Of a DNA stretch of 64,000 nt, positions 42,161 through 51,359 are shown piece by piece. Origin of the DNA: Spirochaetaceae bacterium (GTDB taxonomy: Bacteria; Spirochaetota; Leptospiria; Leptospirales; Leptonemataceae). Numbering within the stretch: the stretch's first letter is position 1; each line of letters begins with the position of its first letter. Location: positions 62,001 to 126,000 of the forward strand of contig PBUB01000035.1 in assembly GCA_002729885.1 (NCBI GenBank). Direction: 5' to 3'. Below the pieces are notes generated by a model, which saw nothing but the letters and a program-made list of their open reading frames with translations, was not told where the DNA came from and ran no database searches. Position numbers and translations under genes: made by a program.

Positions 42161-44236
42161 TCAGAAAATCAGAGCCACTGCAACCAGAACCACCAGCAGG
42201 AATACTCCTCCTCCTGAAATGAGCATGGACTTGCGAAGCCATCCTGGAAGCGTACTACCACCTTTCAGATGGTAGGCCAGTGATCCCAGAAATGGCACCA
42301 GAATAATACCTGCAGTCCAACCCAGGTTGTTTTCCTTTTTCTGATGCATATCCAGAAAAGCCATAAAGGTCCAGCTGGCATACACTACGAAAGGCAACAG
42401 ATAGGCGAAGATGTGATAGACTATAGCCAGAAATCCTCCGGGCACCACGGTTTGAACAGATCCTACATAGGACGGCCCGCCTTTTGCTTCAGCCAGATAC
42501 TTCTGCGCATCTGGATGGAAAGCTGCCTTTTCGATTAGATAGCTATGATCTTCAAAGGGAGTAAGAGCAGGCTTGATACTGGCTTTCATGTCTTCCGGCA
42601 TTTCTGGCTGTGCTTCCGGAATGGGCTGGGTCTTATAATCCCCGGACTTGAAGTTACCCATCTTCGCATCCATCATCATCGCCATGGCACCCATCATCAT
42701 GGACATATCGCCACCCATCATGTAACGAATTGGTGAGTCGCATCCAGAAAAGTGCTCCAGGCCAAATGGGATAGTAGTGCTGTAAGAGTTTCCGGAAAAG
42801 CAGTTACCCATACTAATGGGACCAGATAGTGAAATATCCGTGCGACCTGAGCCTGCAATGTAGTTATCTTTCACCACTGTGCCATGACTGAGCCAGAAGT
42901 TCTCCTGCAGATTGGGCAGCATTACAATGCCATTGTTGGGATGATTGATGATAATATTTTTTTCGATGTGATTTCTCAACCCACCGGCCACAAGAATACC
43001 GTTTCCAAAAGAAGGCCAGGTGAGAGCCACAAATGGCGCTTCAATGTTATTGTTATTCAGAACAATGTTTCCCCAGATCGTAGCTTCTCTCTGCGGAGGA
43101 AGTAGCTCACTGTCCAGTGTGTTTGGAGCAAGACCTACGATGTTATTCTTCCAGATGGAATTGATTAGATACAGTTCTCCGCCAGCATTTGTGCCGCTGT
43201 AGCCCAGGGCGCTGTATTCGGCCACGATATCATGGATTATGGCTTTGCAGGGATAGCATTGCCCAATGTAGAAAGATGAATCCGGACTACCGGAGGCATA
43301 GGAATGCTTGATAACTCCGTCCTGGGAGTCAAATGCATAGATTCCATAGTCACCATTGTTATAGGCTGTGAGGTGGGAGCCGCGATAGCCTTTTACGCTG
43401 GTCCAGAAGAATCCATTGAGTACCGCATTTCGCGCCGTCATGTTCTCAATGGCAACACCATCAGCTCCCACAACGGTAACAGCATTACCTCTTACATGTT
43501 CACCGTCCACGATCACTTTGTTTCTATCTTCGCCGCGAATAATCAGCGATGGAGTGGTAATTACTACTTCTTCCTTATAGACACCGGGCGCGATGAGTAC
43601 CATATCCCCTGGATCGGCGGCATCCACCGCTGTTTGAATAGTGGGATAGTCAGATGGCACCCTGCGAGTAACACCGGTCCATTCAGATACAGGTTCTGCT
43701 TTCTTCGCCGTCTGAGGATTGTATTCTACATTGCCTACGACGATGGTGCCTACCATGCCCACTCTCTGATCCGGAGTAGCATGAAAGGTACAATAATAGG
43801 GAAAGACCCCTTCTTCTGGATAGGTAACGCTGGCTTTGTCGCCACCCATCATATTCAGGCTTCCAAAGTCATTCTCTGTGCTCCAGGCATCGTCCACGGC
43901 AACAGCGTTATGCGGATTTCTACCAATGTTCTTAAATACGATGGTTCCTCCTTTGTGAATTCGCTGCAGCGGCGGCGAAAAGGAGTTATCGATCATATCT
44001 ACATGGACATAGCCAAGGTTGGAGCTATCGCCGCAGAGCGCAGCCAGAGATCCAATCAGCAATGCACCTGCGGACAGTCCCAGCCAGCGAAGTAATCCTC
44101 TGGAGCTATCCGTCCTGGTCTTTTCATTTGATAAGATTGCATTTTCTTTTTTATTTCGCATAACACTGGTTACAGATCTTGGGGTGGATTCAAATTCCAT
44201 CAACCAAAAATGGAAGGTAGAATAAAAAACATTCAA
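42161..44236 (-). CDS. cupredoxin / parallel beta-helix / Met-rich / membrane-module fusion
   Basis: About 691 residues from TTG 44236 (an ATG at 44161 is an alternative; a weak AGAAGG precedes the TTG). A hydrophobic segment ends in the lipobox 'SLAALC' (Cys68). Residues ~75-168 are a plastocyanin-like domain with a full type 1 site: His109, Cys149, His152, Met161. Residues ~190-500 are a right-handed beta-helix of the NosD/CASH type, with repeats like 'GVAIENMTARNAVLNGFFW' and 'NIIINHPNNGIVML'. Residues ~504-530 are Met-rich ('MMGGDMSMMMGAMAMMM'). Residues 602-691 are a three-helix module repeated as the next gene. NosD-type proteins serve copper insertion into nitrous oxide reductase; here the partner is unknown. 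The start lies only 16 bp after the TreS-Mak stop. Confidence 0.85.
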   Translation of the reverse strand: MNVFYSTFHFWLMEFESTPRSVTSVMRNKKENAILSNEKTRTDSSRGLLRWLGLSAGALLIGSLAALCGDSSNLGYVHVDMIDNSFSPPLQRIHKGGTIVFKNIGRNPHNAVAVDDAWSTENDFGSLNMMGGDKASVTYPEEGVFPYYCTFHATPDQRVGMVGTIVVGNVEYNPQTAKKAEPVSEWTGVTRRVPSDYPTIQTAVDAADPGDMVLIAPGVYKEEVVITTPSLIIRGEDRNKVIVDGEHVRGNAVTVVGADGVAIENMTARNAVLNGFFWTSVKGYRGSHLTAYNNGDYGIYAFDSQDGVIKHSYASGSPDSSFYIGQCYPCKAIIHDIVAEYSALGYSGTNAGGELYLINSIWKNNIVGLAPNTLDSELLPPQREATIWGNIVLNNNNIEAPFVALTWPSFGNGILVAGGLRNHIEKNIIINHPNNGIVMLPNLQENFWLSHGTVVKDNYIAGSGRTDISLSGPISMGNCFSGNSYSTTIPFGLEHFSGCDSPIRYMMGGDMSMMMGAMAMMMDAKMGNFKSGDYKTQPIPEAQPEMPEDMKASIKPALTPFEDHSYLIEKAAFHPDAQKYLAEAKGGPSYVGSVQTVVPGGFLAIVYHIFAYLLPFVVYASWTFMAFLDMHQKKENNLGWTAGIILVPFLGSLAYHLKGGSTLPGWLRKSMLISGGGVFLLVVLVAVALIF

Positions 44237-44252
44237 AAAAACCTTCTAACTC

Positions 44253-47200
44253 TTACAGAGAGATACACTGTGTGGTGATCATTAGCAGAGCCCTGACTCT
44301 ACTTTCCAGTTCAGAAGGAGGCAATCGTTCGGCTCGCACATCCGGGAGAACGTAGCCCAGGGACTGAAGACCTCGCTCCAGAAGAAAGATGTCCAGCAAT
44401 TCCTGCACCTGATGCCTTTCTGAAGGAAGCAAATCCCAGGAACTGGTTCTGGCCATATGCTCTAGATACCCCGCCAGAAACATGGTTGCGGTGGCATTAT
44501 ACCAGATGGTCACCCATCTTCTGGCCTGGCTTTCCGCAAGCCCTGGAAAATTTCTTCCATAGACTATGTGCATGGCCTCCTTCGCAAATGACCAGGACAT
44601 CCCGGCCACATCCCGCAAAGGACTACCTTTGATTCGTCTCTCAGAAAAACTGCGATGCACCGAGCCCTCATAATCCAGCACCACAAAGCCCTTTCCAGTA
44701 TAAAGAATCTGTCCCAGATGCAGATCCCCGTGAAGCCTGATGCGACCGGAGGCCAGGTTGCGATCCTTTACATTTTGAAACAGCCGATCCATGGGTTTCT
44801 GATACTCCATCAGTGCTCCAATTAGGCTGATGGTGGTGGAATCCAGCTCCGGCATGGCCTTTCGCAGCTCGGATATACTGTAATCCAGGGTGTTTCGCAG
44901 GCCCTGATACAATGCACGACGATAGTGGGATGTAAAAGGCTCTACGGAAAAATCATTGTTCTGCCCTTCCGGGTCCACCGTTCTAAGCCTTGCATGTAGC
45001 TCGGCCACGGTTTCACCCATTTCCTGAGCAGAGACCAGGAAGTTACCGGTGGACTCCTGAATAACTTCAGGCATTTCCGATCTCTCACCGCGGGTCCAGT
45101 CATCTGCATCGACGTAGGGATGGCTGTAGCTCAAAGCAGGAACAATGCGAAGAAAGCTTTCCAGATTGTCTCTGGTAAACATCAGAGCGGTGCCCTGATT
45201 GGGTACATATTCCCAGAAACTTCCGGCACTCATCTGTTTGCCATTATGATCGTAGGTCAGTGAGCCATAGGCTGTGGGAATGCCTCCCTTTTGCTGTCCG
45301 GAAAGAGCCCGACCGGTTTCCAGTTCCGGGTGCACTCCTTCTTCCATTCTGCGATACAGCTTGAATACTACCTGGTCGGCGAAATTGAAGACTATGTTAT
45401 TGTATTTGCTGCTAAATGGAATGGGAGCCATAGAAAGATCCGTATCTTTTAAAGCGGATTTCAGATCTTTTCCCAGTTCCGGTATGATGCGAGTTCCATC
45501 CGAACGAATCTGCTTGTTTCGCAGGGCTGCTTCTAGCAATCTCTGCGCGGGTTCCCATCTTCCCAGACATTCCCGCAGCAGAAATCGTCGTCTATCGCCA
45601 TCCTCAACCGTAAGCCGAGCCACAATGGGCACCCTCTCTGCGATGTCCTCCAGGGTAAGTCCGTACCAGAGTTCTTCCGGTTGGTCCTCCTGCTCAAGCT
45701 GAAAACAGGTCTGATAGAATTCCTGCTCACCCGAACTGAAGATCACTTCAATAATTGCAAGGCCCATTTCGTCGTTCCAGGGATGCACCGAATGAATGAT
45801 CTCTGCTGATTTAATATTCCTTGTGCGATGAGGAAACCAGTCCTGCTGCCTTAGAAAGTCAGGCAGTATTGGAGAGAGAAGATCTCTGGCTTTCGAGTCC
45901 AGCAGCGAGGCCAGCGATGGCAGATTATTCAATTTGATTTCCGGGACTTCATCGGGACCGCGATAATGCTGAGTTTCATTTTCCAGGGAGAACCAGTAGA
46001 AGGAAAAAGGAGCGAAAGAGAAGAAATAAGGAGCCTGGGTCACTCTGGGAAAAGTATGTCTGGAGAATATCTCCACAGGAATTTTTCCTGCATGTTCGCT
46101 CAAATCCAGAGTCGCGTACTGCACCTGTGCGGATAGATTCGCCAGCACCAGTATTGTCTGATCATGCAACTCACGCACAAAGACCAGAATCTTACGATTT
46201 TCGCATCGCACAAACTCCAGCGTGCCCCGGCTGAATGCGGGAATCTGTTTTCGCAGGGAAATGATTCTTTTCATCCACCATAGAAGGGAGTTGGGACTGT
46301 TCTGCTGGGATTCCACATTCAGGGATTCATAGTGATAATCTGGATCGATATTTACTGGAAGAAATAATCTCTGCGGATTGGTTCCGGAAAAACCGGCATT
46401 TCTGTCCGGGCTCCATTGCATGGGAGTTCTTACGCTGTCCCTGTCGCCCAGAAAGATATTGTCTCCCATACCAATCTCATCGCCGTAGTAGATTACCGGA
46501 GTTCCAGGCATGGAAAACAGAAGTGCATGCATCAATTCGATTTTACGGCGATCGTTTTCCAGGAGCGGCGCCAGACGTCTGCGAATCCCCAGATTGATTC
46601 GGCTTCGCGGATCTCTGGCATACATGCGCACCATATAATCCCGTTCTTCGTCGGTAACCATTTCAAGAGTCAATTCATCATGGTTTCGCAGAAATACAGC
46701 CCACTGGCAACCTTCCGGAAGCTCCGGAGTCTGTTCTACAATATCTATGATGGGAAAGCTATCCTCCATACGAACGGACATAAACATTCGCGGCATAAGA
46801 GGAAAATGGAAGGCCATGTTACATTCATCGCCCTCTCCAAAGAAAGTAACACTGTCCTCCGGCCACTGGTTGGCTTCGGCCAGAAGCATTCTGCCGCGAT
46901 ACTTCCCATCCACATGAGCTCTGAGCTTCTTTAGAAAGGCATGTGTTTCTGGTAAATTTTCGCAGGGAGTTCCTTCCCGTTCATAGAGATAGGGAATGGC
47001 ATCCAGCCGCATTCCATCTACTCCCAGATCCAGCCAGAAATCCAGAACATCGAATACTTCCTGCTGAACCCTGGGGTTGTCAAAATTTAGATCCGGTTGA
47101 TGCGAATAGAATCTATGCCAGTAGTACTGACCTGCCAGTTCATCCCAGGTCCAGTTGGAGCTTTCGAAATCCTGAAAGATAATGCGAACATCCCTGTATT

Positions 47201-47675
47201 TATCAGGACTGTCGCTCCAGACATAGTAATCCCGGTCAGGATGTCCGGCCGGTGCCCTGCGAGCCCTCTGAAACCAGGGGTGTTGATCCGAGGTATGATT
47301 GATAACCAGCTCGGTAATAACGCGCATGCCCATTTCATGAGCCATGGCCAGGAACTCTTTGAAATCCTTTAGATTTCCGTAGATGGGATTAACGCTTTTG
47401 TAATCGGCTATGTCGTAGCCGTCATCTCGAAGAGGCGATGGATAAAACGGTAGAAGCCACAATGCCGTGACTCCCAGATCCTTCAGATACTCCAGCCGGC
47501 TCATCAATCCGGCGAAATCCCCTATGCCATCGCCGTTCGCATCGCAAAAAGAACGAACATGCAGTTCGTAGATTATGGCATCCATGTACCACAGGTCGGA
47601 GTTATCCAGAAGATTCAGCCCGCCCTTCCTGCGGGGGTTTCTGGATGATGTATTCCAATCTAATTCTACAGGCAC
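44253..47675 (-). CDS. trehalose synthase fused to maltokinase (TreS-Mak)
   Basis: A 1140-residue fusion. Residues ~25-560 are a GH13 trehalose synthase: 'YMDAIIYELHVRSFCDANGDGIGD' split across strand 1, nucleophile Asp225 in 'VDGMRLDAIPYL', acid Glu267 in 'LLAEANQW', and His332-Asp333 in 'FLRNHDELTL'. Residues ~640-1140 are a maltokinase with 'RIRLHGDLHLGQILYTGKG' near 982 and 'VVLDYEGS'. TreS interconverts trehalose and maltose; Mak makes maltose 1-phosphate with ATP. In actinobacteria that product feeds GlgE, for which I see no gene in this window. The start is GTG 47675 with weak SD support. It is divergent from glgP, 153 bp apart. Confidence 0.95.
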   Translation of the reverse strand: MPVELDWNTSSRNPRRKGGLNLLDNSDLWYMDAIIYELHVRSFCDANGDGIGDFAGLMSRLEYLKDLGVTALWLLPFYPSPLRDDGYDIADYKSVNPIYGNLKDFKEFLAMAHEMGMRVITELVINHTSDQHPWFQRARRAPAGHPDRDYYVWSDSPDKYRDVRIIFQDFESSNWTWDELAGQYYWHRFYSHQPDLNFDNPRVQQEVFDVLDFWLDLGVDGMRLDAIPYLYEREGTPCENLPETHAFLKKLRAHVDGKYRGRMLLAEANQWPEDSVTFFGEGDECNMAFHFPLMPRMFMSVRMEDSFPIIDIVEQTPELPEGCQWAVFLRNHDELTLEMVTDEERDYMVRMYARDPRSRINLGIRRRLAPLLENDRRKIELMHALLFSMPGTPVIYYGDEIGMGDNIFLGDRDSVRTPMQWSPDRNAGFSGTNPQRLFLPVNIDPDYHYESLNVESQQNSPNSLLWWMKRIISLRKQIPAFSRGTLEFVRCENRKILVFVRELHDQTILVLANLSAQVQYATLDLSEHAGKIPVEIFSRHTFPRVTQAPYFFSFAPFSFYWFSLENETQHYRGPDEVPEIKLNNLPSLASLLDSKARDLLSPILPDFLRQQDWFPHRTRNIKSAEIIHSVHPWNDEMGLAIIEVIFSSGEQEFYQTCFQLEQEDQPEELWYGLTLEDIAERVPIVARLTVEDGDRRRFLLRECLGRWEPAQRLLEAALRNKQIRSDGTRIIPELGKDLKSALKDTDLSMAPIPFSSKYNNIVFNFADQVVFKLYRRMEEGVHPELETGRALSGQQKGGIPTAYGSLTYDHNGKQMSAGSFWEYVPNQGTALMFTRDNLESFLRIVPALSYSHPYVDADDWTRGERSEMPEVIQESTGNFLVSAQEMGETVAELHARLRTVDPEGQNNDFSVEPFTSHYRRALYQGLRNTLDYSISELRKAMPELDSTTISLIGALMEYQKPMDRLFQNVKDRNLASGRIRLHGDLHLGQILYTGKGFVVLDYEGSVHRSFSERRIKGSPLRDVAGMSWSFAKEAMHIVYGRNFPGLAESQARRWVTIWYNATATMFLAGYLEHMARTSSWDLLPSERHQVQELLDIFLLERGLQSLGYVLPDVRAERLPPSELESRVRALLMITTQCISL

Positions 47676-47828
47676 CCTGGGTTCCTTTTTCCGCCGAAAT
47701 GAATCGGGACAAATCTAGAGGAAATGCAGGCAGAGCCCGCTACCCTACAAGCATTGCCAGCCATGGTATGGTCAAGAGAATTCGAGGATTTGTGTTGACT
47801 GCCACGGGAATTGGGCGGAGCTGAAGCT

Positions 47829-50324
47829 ATGCTGCAGCGTCAATCCCTGGTTTCCAGCGTGAAACTAAAAGAACTCCTGGGCCTGGAACAAAAGCTGGAT
47901 CCAGAGTCCCTGAAGCGACATTTTGCCCACCACCTGGAATACACGGTGGGTAAGTACAAAGAGAACACCCATGGCATCGACATTTACCAGGCGCTGGCCT
48001 ATACCATTCGAGACAGTCTGATTGATCGATATAACGAAACCCAGGAACAGCTACAGAAGCGAAAGAGCCGCAGGGTGTATTATCTGTCCATGGAGTTTCT
48101 TCTGGGAAGGCTGCTTCGCAACAATCTAATCAACCTGGAAGCTCTGGATTACGCACGTGCTCTACTGAAAGAAATTGGAGTGGACCTGGAAGAAATCGAA
48201 GAATGCGAAATCGATGCGGGCCTGGGAAACGGTGGCCTGGGTCGCCTGGCCGCCTGTTTTATGGAAAGTGCCTCCACCATGGATCTACCCTGCCAGGGGG
48301 CCGGTCTTTATTACAACTACGGAATCTTCAACCAGAGGATCGAACACGGCCATCAGCGAGAGCTTCCGGATGATTGGCTCAAGGAAGGTAATCCCTGGAC
48401 TATCGAGCGTCTGGAGCGAACCTACGCGGTACATTTCTACGGACGCACCGAAAGCTATAGAAAAGAAGATCGTCATCTGGTTCGCTGGATGCCCGGCGAA
48501 ACGGTGCTGGCCACGGGAAACGATATCCTGATGCCAGGATACAAGACCCATACCGTGAACCCATTAAGGCTCTGGAAAGCTCGGGCAAACAATGAGTTCG
48601 ACTTTACTTACTTCAATCACGGGGACTATGTACGCGCGGTAGAAGATAAGATCCATTCCGAAAACATCACTCATGTTCTGTATCCAAATGAAAACAATCT
48701 GCAGGGAAAGGAGCTACGACTGAAGCAGGAGTACTTCCTGGTAAGTGCAACAATCCAGGATGCCATGAGTGATTTCTTTGACATCGCAGAAGGCATTGAG
48801 CAACTCCCGGAGAAAGTCTTCTTTCAGCTAAACGACACTCATCCCGCGGTGGGCATCGCCGAGCTAATGCGAATCCTGATGGATGGCTATGAGCTGGAAT
48901 TCGAACGAGCCTGGGAACTGGCTTCCCGCTGTTTTGGTTACACCAATCATACTGTCATGCCCGAGGCTCTGGAGAAATGGGACCTGGAGCTTTTTGGTCG
49001 AATGCTACCCAGACATCTGGAAATCATTTACTTGATCAATCATCAGTTTATGGAATGGGCCCGGGCCCAGGGGATTCCCGATGATCAGCTTTCGGAGCTT
49101 TCTATAATAGATGAAAGACATCCGCGAAAAGTGCGGATGGCCAACCTGGCGATTGTAGGATCTGTGGCTGTGAATGGGGTGGCGGCCATTCATTCGGAAA
49201 TCATCAAAACCGATGTGTTTCCTTCCTTTGTGCAAGTCTACCCGGAGAGGTTCCAGAACAAAACCAATGGCATAACCTTCCGTAGATGGCTTATTGGTTC
49301 CAACCCTGAACTCAGCGGACTGATAACAACCAGACTGGGACAATCCTGGAAGCAGGACCTGGGACAGCTTTCGCAACTTTCAAACCTGGCGGAAGACTCG
49401 GAATTTCAGGAAGCATTTTACAAAGTCAAACTTCAAAACAAGGTAAAGCTGTCTGAAATCATTCGCCATGAATGCGGCGTTGAAGTAGATCCGGAGAGTA
49501 TTTTTGATTCTCAAATCAAACGAATTCATGAATATAAAAGACAGCTGCTCAACGTCCTGCGAATTATCGCAGACTATCAGAGCCTTAAAGACAATCCATC
49601 TATGGATTATTTTCCCAGAACATTTATTTTTGGAGGAAAGGCTGCCCCGGGATACCACCGGGCCAAGCTAATCGTCCGATTGATTCATGCGGTGGGAGAA
49701 AAGATAAATGCAGATGCGGATATCAAAGGGCGTATCAAGGTTGCCTTTCTTCCCAATTACAGGGTGAGTCTGGCAGAGCGAATCTTTCCAGCCACAGATC
49801 TTTCCGAGCAGATTTCCACCGCCGGTACCGAGGCATCTGGAACCGGAAACATGAAGTTCATGCTGAACGGTGCACTAACAGTAGGTACCCTGGACGGGGC
49901 CAACATTGAGATCAAAGAAGAAGTAGGTGATGAAAACATCTACATCTTTGGGCGAACTGTAGAAGAAATCAACAACCTTCGCTCCCATGGCTATGATCCG
50001 GTTCATATCTATCAGACCGATCCTCAGTTAAATCGGGTGCTGGAGTCCATTCATCGAAATGAATTCGCTCCAGGGGAGCCAGGGATCTTTCAGGAACTGT
50101 TTCATACACTAACCTATGGCGGTGATTATTATTTTCTACTCGAAGATTTTCGCTCCTACCTGGATGTTCAGAAACATATCGAAGAAGAATATAAGAATCA
50201 ATTCGTGTGGCGAAAAAAGGCCATACTGAATACAGCCAGAAGTGCCTTCTTTTCATCTGACCGAACCATTGATCAGTATGCAAAAGAGATCTGGAACCTG
50301 GAAAAGCTGAAACAGTATGTATAG
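47829..50324 (+). CDS. glgP: glycogen/maltodextrin phosphorylase
   Basis: An 831-residue PLP-dependent phosphorylase that releases glucose 1-phosphate from alpha-1,4-glucan. Family blocks: 'SRRVYYLSMEFLLGRLL', 'AGLGNGGLGRLAACFMESAST', 'NDTHPAVGIAELMRIL', 'FIFGGKAAPGYHRAK' and 'ASGTGNMKFMLNGALTVGTLDGANIEI' (in two parts), the latter with the PLP Lys near residue 675. I start at ATG 47829 because GGAG lies 8 nt upstream; a TTG at 47811 would add six residues. Length is as usual (~830). Followed by glucokinase and a fused kinase on the same strand. Confidence 0.97.
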   Translation: MLQRQSLVSSVKLKELLGLEQKLDPESLKRHFAHHLEYTVGKYKENTHGIDIYQALAYTIRDSLIDRYNETQEQLQKRKSRRVYYLSMEFLLGRLLRNNLINLEALDYARALLKEIGVDLEEIEECEIDAGLGNGGLGRLAACFMESASTMDLPCQGAGLYYNYGIFNQRIEHGHQRELPDDWLKEGNPWTIERLERTYAVHFYGRTESYRKEDRHLVRWMPGETVLATGNDILMPGYKTHTVNPLRLWKARANNEFDFTYFNHGDYVRAVEDKIHSENITHVLYPNENNLQGKELRLKQEYFLVSATIQDAMSDFFDIAEGIEQLPEKVFFQLNDTHPAVGIAELMRILMDGYELEFERAWELASRCFGYTNHTVMPEALEKWDLELFGRMLPRHLEIIYLINHQFMEWARAQGIPDDQLSELSIIDERHPRKVRMANLAIVGSVAVNGVAAIHSEIIKTDVFPSFVQVYPERFQNKTNGITFRRWLIGSNPELSGLITTRLGQSWKQDLGQLSQLSNLAEDSEFQEAFYKVKLQNKVKLSEIIRHECGVEVDPESIFDSQIKRIHEYKRQLLNVLRIIADYQSLKDNPSMDYFPRTFIFGGKAAPGYHRAKLIVRLIHAVGEKINADADIKGRIKVAFLPNYRVSLAERIFPATDLSEQISTAGTEASGTGNMKFMLNGALTVGTLDGANIEIKEEVGDENIYIFGRTVEEINNLRSHGYDPVHIYQTDPQLNRVLESIHRNEFAPGEPGIFQELFHTLTYGGDYYFLLEDFRSYLDVQKHIEEEYKNQFVWRKKAILNTARSAFFSSDRTIDQYAKEIWNLEKLKQYV

Positions 50325-50400
50325 AAAGAGGCATCTATTGGAGGCCTTAGCTGAGACTGCAAAGTAGGCTTCCATACAGACTGCAATGCCCAATAAAAGA

Positions 50401-50425
50401 CCGTTGCATTTGAAATGTGCAACGG
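50401..50425 (+). promoter_or_regulatory. hairpin overlapping the glucokinase ribosome site
   Basis: CCGTTGCA (50401-50408) pairs with TGCAACGG (50418-50425) around a 9-nt loop. The 3' arm includes the CGG of the CGGGA that would serve as ribosome site for ATG 50437. Folding would hide the site, so translation may be conditional. It could also be a processing or weak stop signal after glgP. Confidence 0.4.
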
Positions 50426-50436
50426 GAATCTAGCCC

Positions 50437-51333
50437 ATGGCCGATCGTAGCAATCGAATAGGCGTGGACCTGGGTGGCACCAAAACCGAGGTAGTGCTAC
50501 TGGATGAAGCGAATCGCACACTTCTGCGAAGTCGAAAGCCTACCCCTGCAGACCAGGGATACGAAGCCATACTGGATGTAGTGGTGAGCCTTGTGGAAGA
50601 AGCGAAGGCCTCATCAACACAGCAAGCAACCGTAGGTATTGGAATTCCCGGAATCATAGATTCAGAAACCAACCTGGTATTGAATGCCAACACAACCATT
50701 ATGATCGGTCATCCGCTCCAGAGCGATCTGGAGCAGAGATTGAATCAGCCGGTGCGAATCGAAAACGATGCAAACTGCTTTGCCCTGGCAGAAGCCACCA
50801 TGGGTGCAGGCCAGGGTTACGGCACCGTGTTTGGAGTCATTATGGGCACCGGATGTGGCGGAGGGATAGTAATCCAGGACCAGCTACATTCTGGAAGACA
50901 TGGTATTGCCGGCGAATGGGGCCACGTAAGCATCGATCCTGATGGGCCGCAATGCTGGTGCGGAAACCCCGGATGCGTCGAGACCTTGATCTCTGGCGGT
51001 GGCCTGCAAAAGCGATATCTGTCCGAATTCCAGGAGTCAAAGACGGTTCCTGAAATTGTAGAGGCCGCGCGAAATGGCCAGTCTAGAGAGAAGCAGTTCT
51101 TCGAACGATTTCTAGAGGATTATGGACGTGCTCTGGGCGGTCTGATTTCCATTCTGGATCCGGATGCGGTCATACTGGGCGGAGGCCTGTCGAATCTGGA
51201 CGAACTATACACCCTGGGCAGAGATAGGGTTTTACAGTATACTTTTCATAAAAGGGCTACCACTCCGATTTTGAAAAACAAGCTTGGAGATTCGGCCGGA
51301 GTTTTCGGTGCTGCGAATCTCTGGAATGATTAA
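50437..51333 (+). CDS. ROK-family glucokinase
   Basis: A 298-residue sugar kinase with the ATP loop 'IGVDLGGTKTEVVLLD', the sugar site 'RIENDANCFALAEA' (catalytic Asp in 'ENDAN'), 'GEWGHVSI', and the ROK zinc motif 'CWCGNPGCVE', then 'DAVILGGGLSN'. ROK glucokinases phosphorylate glucose or N-acetylhexosamines with ATP. The gene follows glycogen phosphorylase by 112 bp, so glucose released by alpha-glucan breakdown is the natural substrate. Family specificity for GlcNAc or mannose cannot be excluded by eye. Confidence 0.92.
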   Translation: MADRSNRIGVDLGGTKTEVVLLDEANRTLLRSRKPTPADQGYEAILDVVVSLVEEAKASSTQQATVGIGIPGIIDSETNLVLNANTTIMIGHPLQSDLEQRLNQPVRIENDANCFALAEATMGAGQGYGTVFGVIMGTGCGGGIVIQDQLHSGRHGIAGEWGHVSIDPDGPQCWCGNPGCVETLISGGGLQKRYLSEFQESKTVPEIVEAARNGQSREKQFFERFLEDYGRALGGLISILDPDAVILGGGLSNLDELYTLGRDRVLQYTFHKRATTPILKNKLGDSAGVFGAANLWND

Positions 51334-51359
51334 AGATAGTTGCCCGCGGTAGAAACACT

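Noticed and set aside
43304..44095. 263-codon plus-strand frame opposite the cupredoxin gene
   Set aside because: It lies wholly antisense to a gene with clear domains and metal sites, and its translation shows no family features.
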